6,704 nucleotides of DNA from CAHJWO01 sp964245885. Its GTDB lineage: Bacteria > Verrucomicrobiota > Verrucomicrobiia > Chthoniobacterales > SZAS-18. Positions 5,412-6,704 of the stretch are shown here, in pieces. The position numbers and the translations under genes were made by a program. The DNA lies in NCBI GenBank assembly GCA_964245885.1, contig CAXTOX010000177.1, forward strand, positions 1 to 6,704. Direction: 5' to 3'. The first letter of the stretch is position 1; each line of letters begins with the position of its first letter. The notes below the pieces were generated by a model that saw nothing but the letters and a program-made list of their open reading frames with translations, was not told the DNA's origin and made no database searches.

Positions 5412-6584
5412 TCAAGGTTGGTAGAACGGCGCGAGGTCCGGCTGGAAGTTCTGTTCGAGGAACGTCGGGTCTTGCAGGACCACGCGGAACACCGCCGGTT
5501 CCATCACCTTCTGCGCCTGCCCGATGCGCGCCGCGGCTTCCTTCATGTGGCCGGCTTTGATCTCCCGCGCCGCCGCCGCGAACAGCGCCGGACCCGACGG
5601 GTGGCCCGAGGCCAGGTCGGCGTCGATTTTGGCGTTGGTGCCCTTGACCGACTCCTGGTCCGCCTGGATTTCGGACAACCAGAGCTTGAGCTGGTACAAT
5701 CCCTCGGCCGTCTCGTACTGGTTGCGAATCAGCGCCTCGTGGAATTTCTGGGCCGCGTCCTGCGGCTTGCCCTCGCGCCGCAGGCATTCTCCCCAGAAGT
5801 AAAAGATGTCCGGCCGCGCCGGGTCGATGGCGACCGCCCGCGCGAACGCCTCCTCCGACTTGTCGTAAGCCTGCTTGGTCATTTGCAGCAGTCCGTTCAA
5901 GAAGGCCGCGTCCGCGTTCGCGCCCGTACGTTCGACATCGACCAGGATGGCGGCGGCCGCGTTGAAATTGTGTTCGTACAAGGTGGACCGCGCCGCCTCG
6001 ATCCGCAGGGAGGTCCAGTTCGGATGTTTGTCCGCCAAGGCGTCAAACCGCCGGCGGGCGTCCGCAAACTGCCCCGCCTTGTTGGCCCCGAAGGCCGCGT
6101 CCAGATCGGACAGGACCGCCGGTGCCAAGGGGAGGACGGGGGCAGTGCGCTCGGATGCCGTGCTGTTCACGGCGGCGGCATGGATCGCCGCCGCGCCGTT
6201 CGCACGCAGGATGTATCCGACCAGACCGCCCAACGCCAGGCACGCCAACGCCAACAAGGTAGCCACCCAGCCCGAAACTCCCCGCGAATGCACGCGCGGG
6301 GCGTCCGCCGAACGGGTCAGGCGCAAGCCGGCGGGCAGGCCATCGTCTTCCAACGGCGCTTTCCCCGCCGGGATAGCCGGCGTGGACGCTTCCTCCGCCG
6401 GCAAATACCCGGTCGTCAGTGGGTCGGTCGCTTCGGTTTTAGCCTCCGCGTGGACGGGAGCCGGCTTGTTCTCCCCCTCCGGCGCGGGCGGCTCCTCGGC
6501 GGGAGCGGCCGGGCGGTACGGAGCCCCGCCCTGCGAACGGAAGCGCGACTTGCGGCTGGGGGAGTTGTAACGCGAGGCGTCCAT
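5412..6584 (-). CDS. Membrane-anchored tetratricopeptide-repeat protein
   Basis: The product is 390 residues. Residues 1-104 are Pro/Ala/Glu-rich and probably disordered, with a basic start (SPSRKSRFRSQGG). One membrane helix follows (about 105-126, WVATLLALACLALGGLVGYIL). The rest is helical and most likely periplasmic given the positive N-terminal side. TPR-like units are seen at about 157-190 (KAGQFADARRRFDALADKHP), 191-223, 224-257 (AYDKSEEAFARAVAIDP) and 258-290 (REGKPQDAAQKFHEAL). A less regular C-terminal helical part ends in DPTFLEQNFQPDLAPFYQP. TPR proteins act as protein-binding scaffolds, and no enzymatic motif is visible, so the partner and process are unknown. The gene ends facing recR across block C. 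ATG 6584 is the only sensible start, as nothing in frame upstream adds family features. No good Shine-Dalgarno sequence is seen. Confidence 0.85.
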   Translation of the reverse strand: MDASRYNSPSRKSRFRSQGGAPYRPAAPAEEPPAPEGENKPAPVHAEAKTEATDPLTTGYLPAEEASTPAIPAGKAPLEDDGLPAGLRLTRSADAPRVHSRGVSGWVATLLALACLALGGLVGYILRANGAAAIHAAAVNSTASERTAPVLPLAPAVLSDLDAAFGANKAGQFADARRRFDALADKHPNWTSLRIEAARSTLYEHNFNAAAAILVDVERTGANADAAFLNGLLQMTKQAYDKSEEAFARAVAIDPARPDIFYFWGECLRREGKPQDAAQKFHEALIRNQYETAEGLYQLKLWLSEIQADQESVKGTNAKIDADLASGHPSGPALFAAAAREIKAGHMKEAAARIGQAQKVMEPAVFRVVLQDPTFLEQNFQPDLAPFYQP

Positions 6585-6704
6585 GGATGGGAGGGTGGAA
6601 ACGGGCGTAAAAACGAGGGGCTACCGGACGTAACTCCCGCGGACAAACCCTAGAGCAGTTTCAGTAAAGGGGTGGCTCTTTTCGATGTGGTCGCGGCGCT
6701 GTGT
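6585..6704. other. Upstream region of the TPR gene, no supported gene
   Basis: These 120 bases precede the TPR gene start and run to the window edge. They probably contain its promoter on the minus strand. I see no repeat, no convincing promoter boxes and no confident coding signal. The last 55 bases could include the tail of another minus-strand gene ending at 6650, but this is too short to judge. Confidence 0.3.

Noticed and set aside
5418..6653. Plus-strand 411-codon frame opposite the TPR gene
   Set aside because: It is Arg/Gly-rich without motifs, and the minus-strand frame shows a membrane helix and TPR periodicity.
6650..6704. Possible C-terminal tail of another minus-strand gene ending with TAG at 6652-6650
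   Set aside because: Only about 18 codons are visible, with no recognisable motif, and other frames are equally plausible.

Overview
The window is a G+C-rich stretch of bacterial chromosome holding six protein genes and three intergenic blocks of complex inverted repeats. No RNA gene, CRISPR array or intact insertion sequence was found. The gene style and the intergenic palindromes (tiny hairpins with GCA/TGC or TCC/GGA triloops) suggest a Verrucomicrobiota member, perhaps near Opitutales. That assignment rests on pattern recognition only and is held loosely.

Layout: (1) 1-599, minus: N-terminal part of the glycolytic enzyme gpmI, cut by the window edge. (2) 733-1941, plus: a membrane-anchored alkaline-phosphatase-fold protein that has lost its nucleophilic serine and several metal ligands. 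(3) 1942-2357: intergenic region with a large nested palindrome (repeat A, 1988-2242). (4) 2358-3629, plus: a protein with four predicted membrane segments and a class III nucleotide-cyclase domain whose catalytic residues are changed. (5) 3630-3789: repeat B, a second copy of the palindrome family. (6) 3790-4476, minus: a small single-span membrane protein of unknown function. (7) 4559-5188, plus: recR, a recombinational repair gene. (8) 5189-5411: a third intergenic block packed with mini-hairpins inside longer inverted repeats. (9) 5412-6584, minus: a membrane-anchored TPR protein. (10) 6585-6704: upstream DNA with no supported gene.

The genes do not form one pathway. gpmI and recR are housekeeping genes. 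The rest encode membrane or envelope-facing proteins, two of which look like pseudoenzymes. Blocks B and C sit between convergent gene ends, and block A sits between two co-directional genes.

The most interesting signal is the repeat family. Copies A and B share the outline of the arms, the spacer and the flanking CGCCTGCGGCG hairpin, yet large parts of their arms differ in sequence while each arm stays complementary to its own partner. This points to a maintained structure, kept either as RNA or DNA secondary structure or by arm-to-arm templated correction. The next strongest signal is the pair of neighbouring pseudoenzymes.
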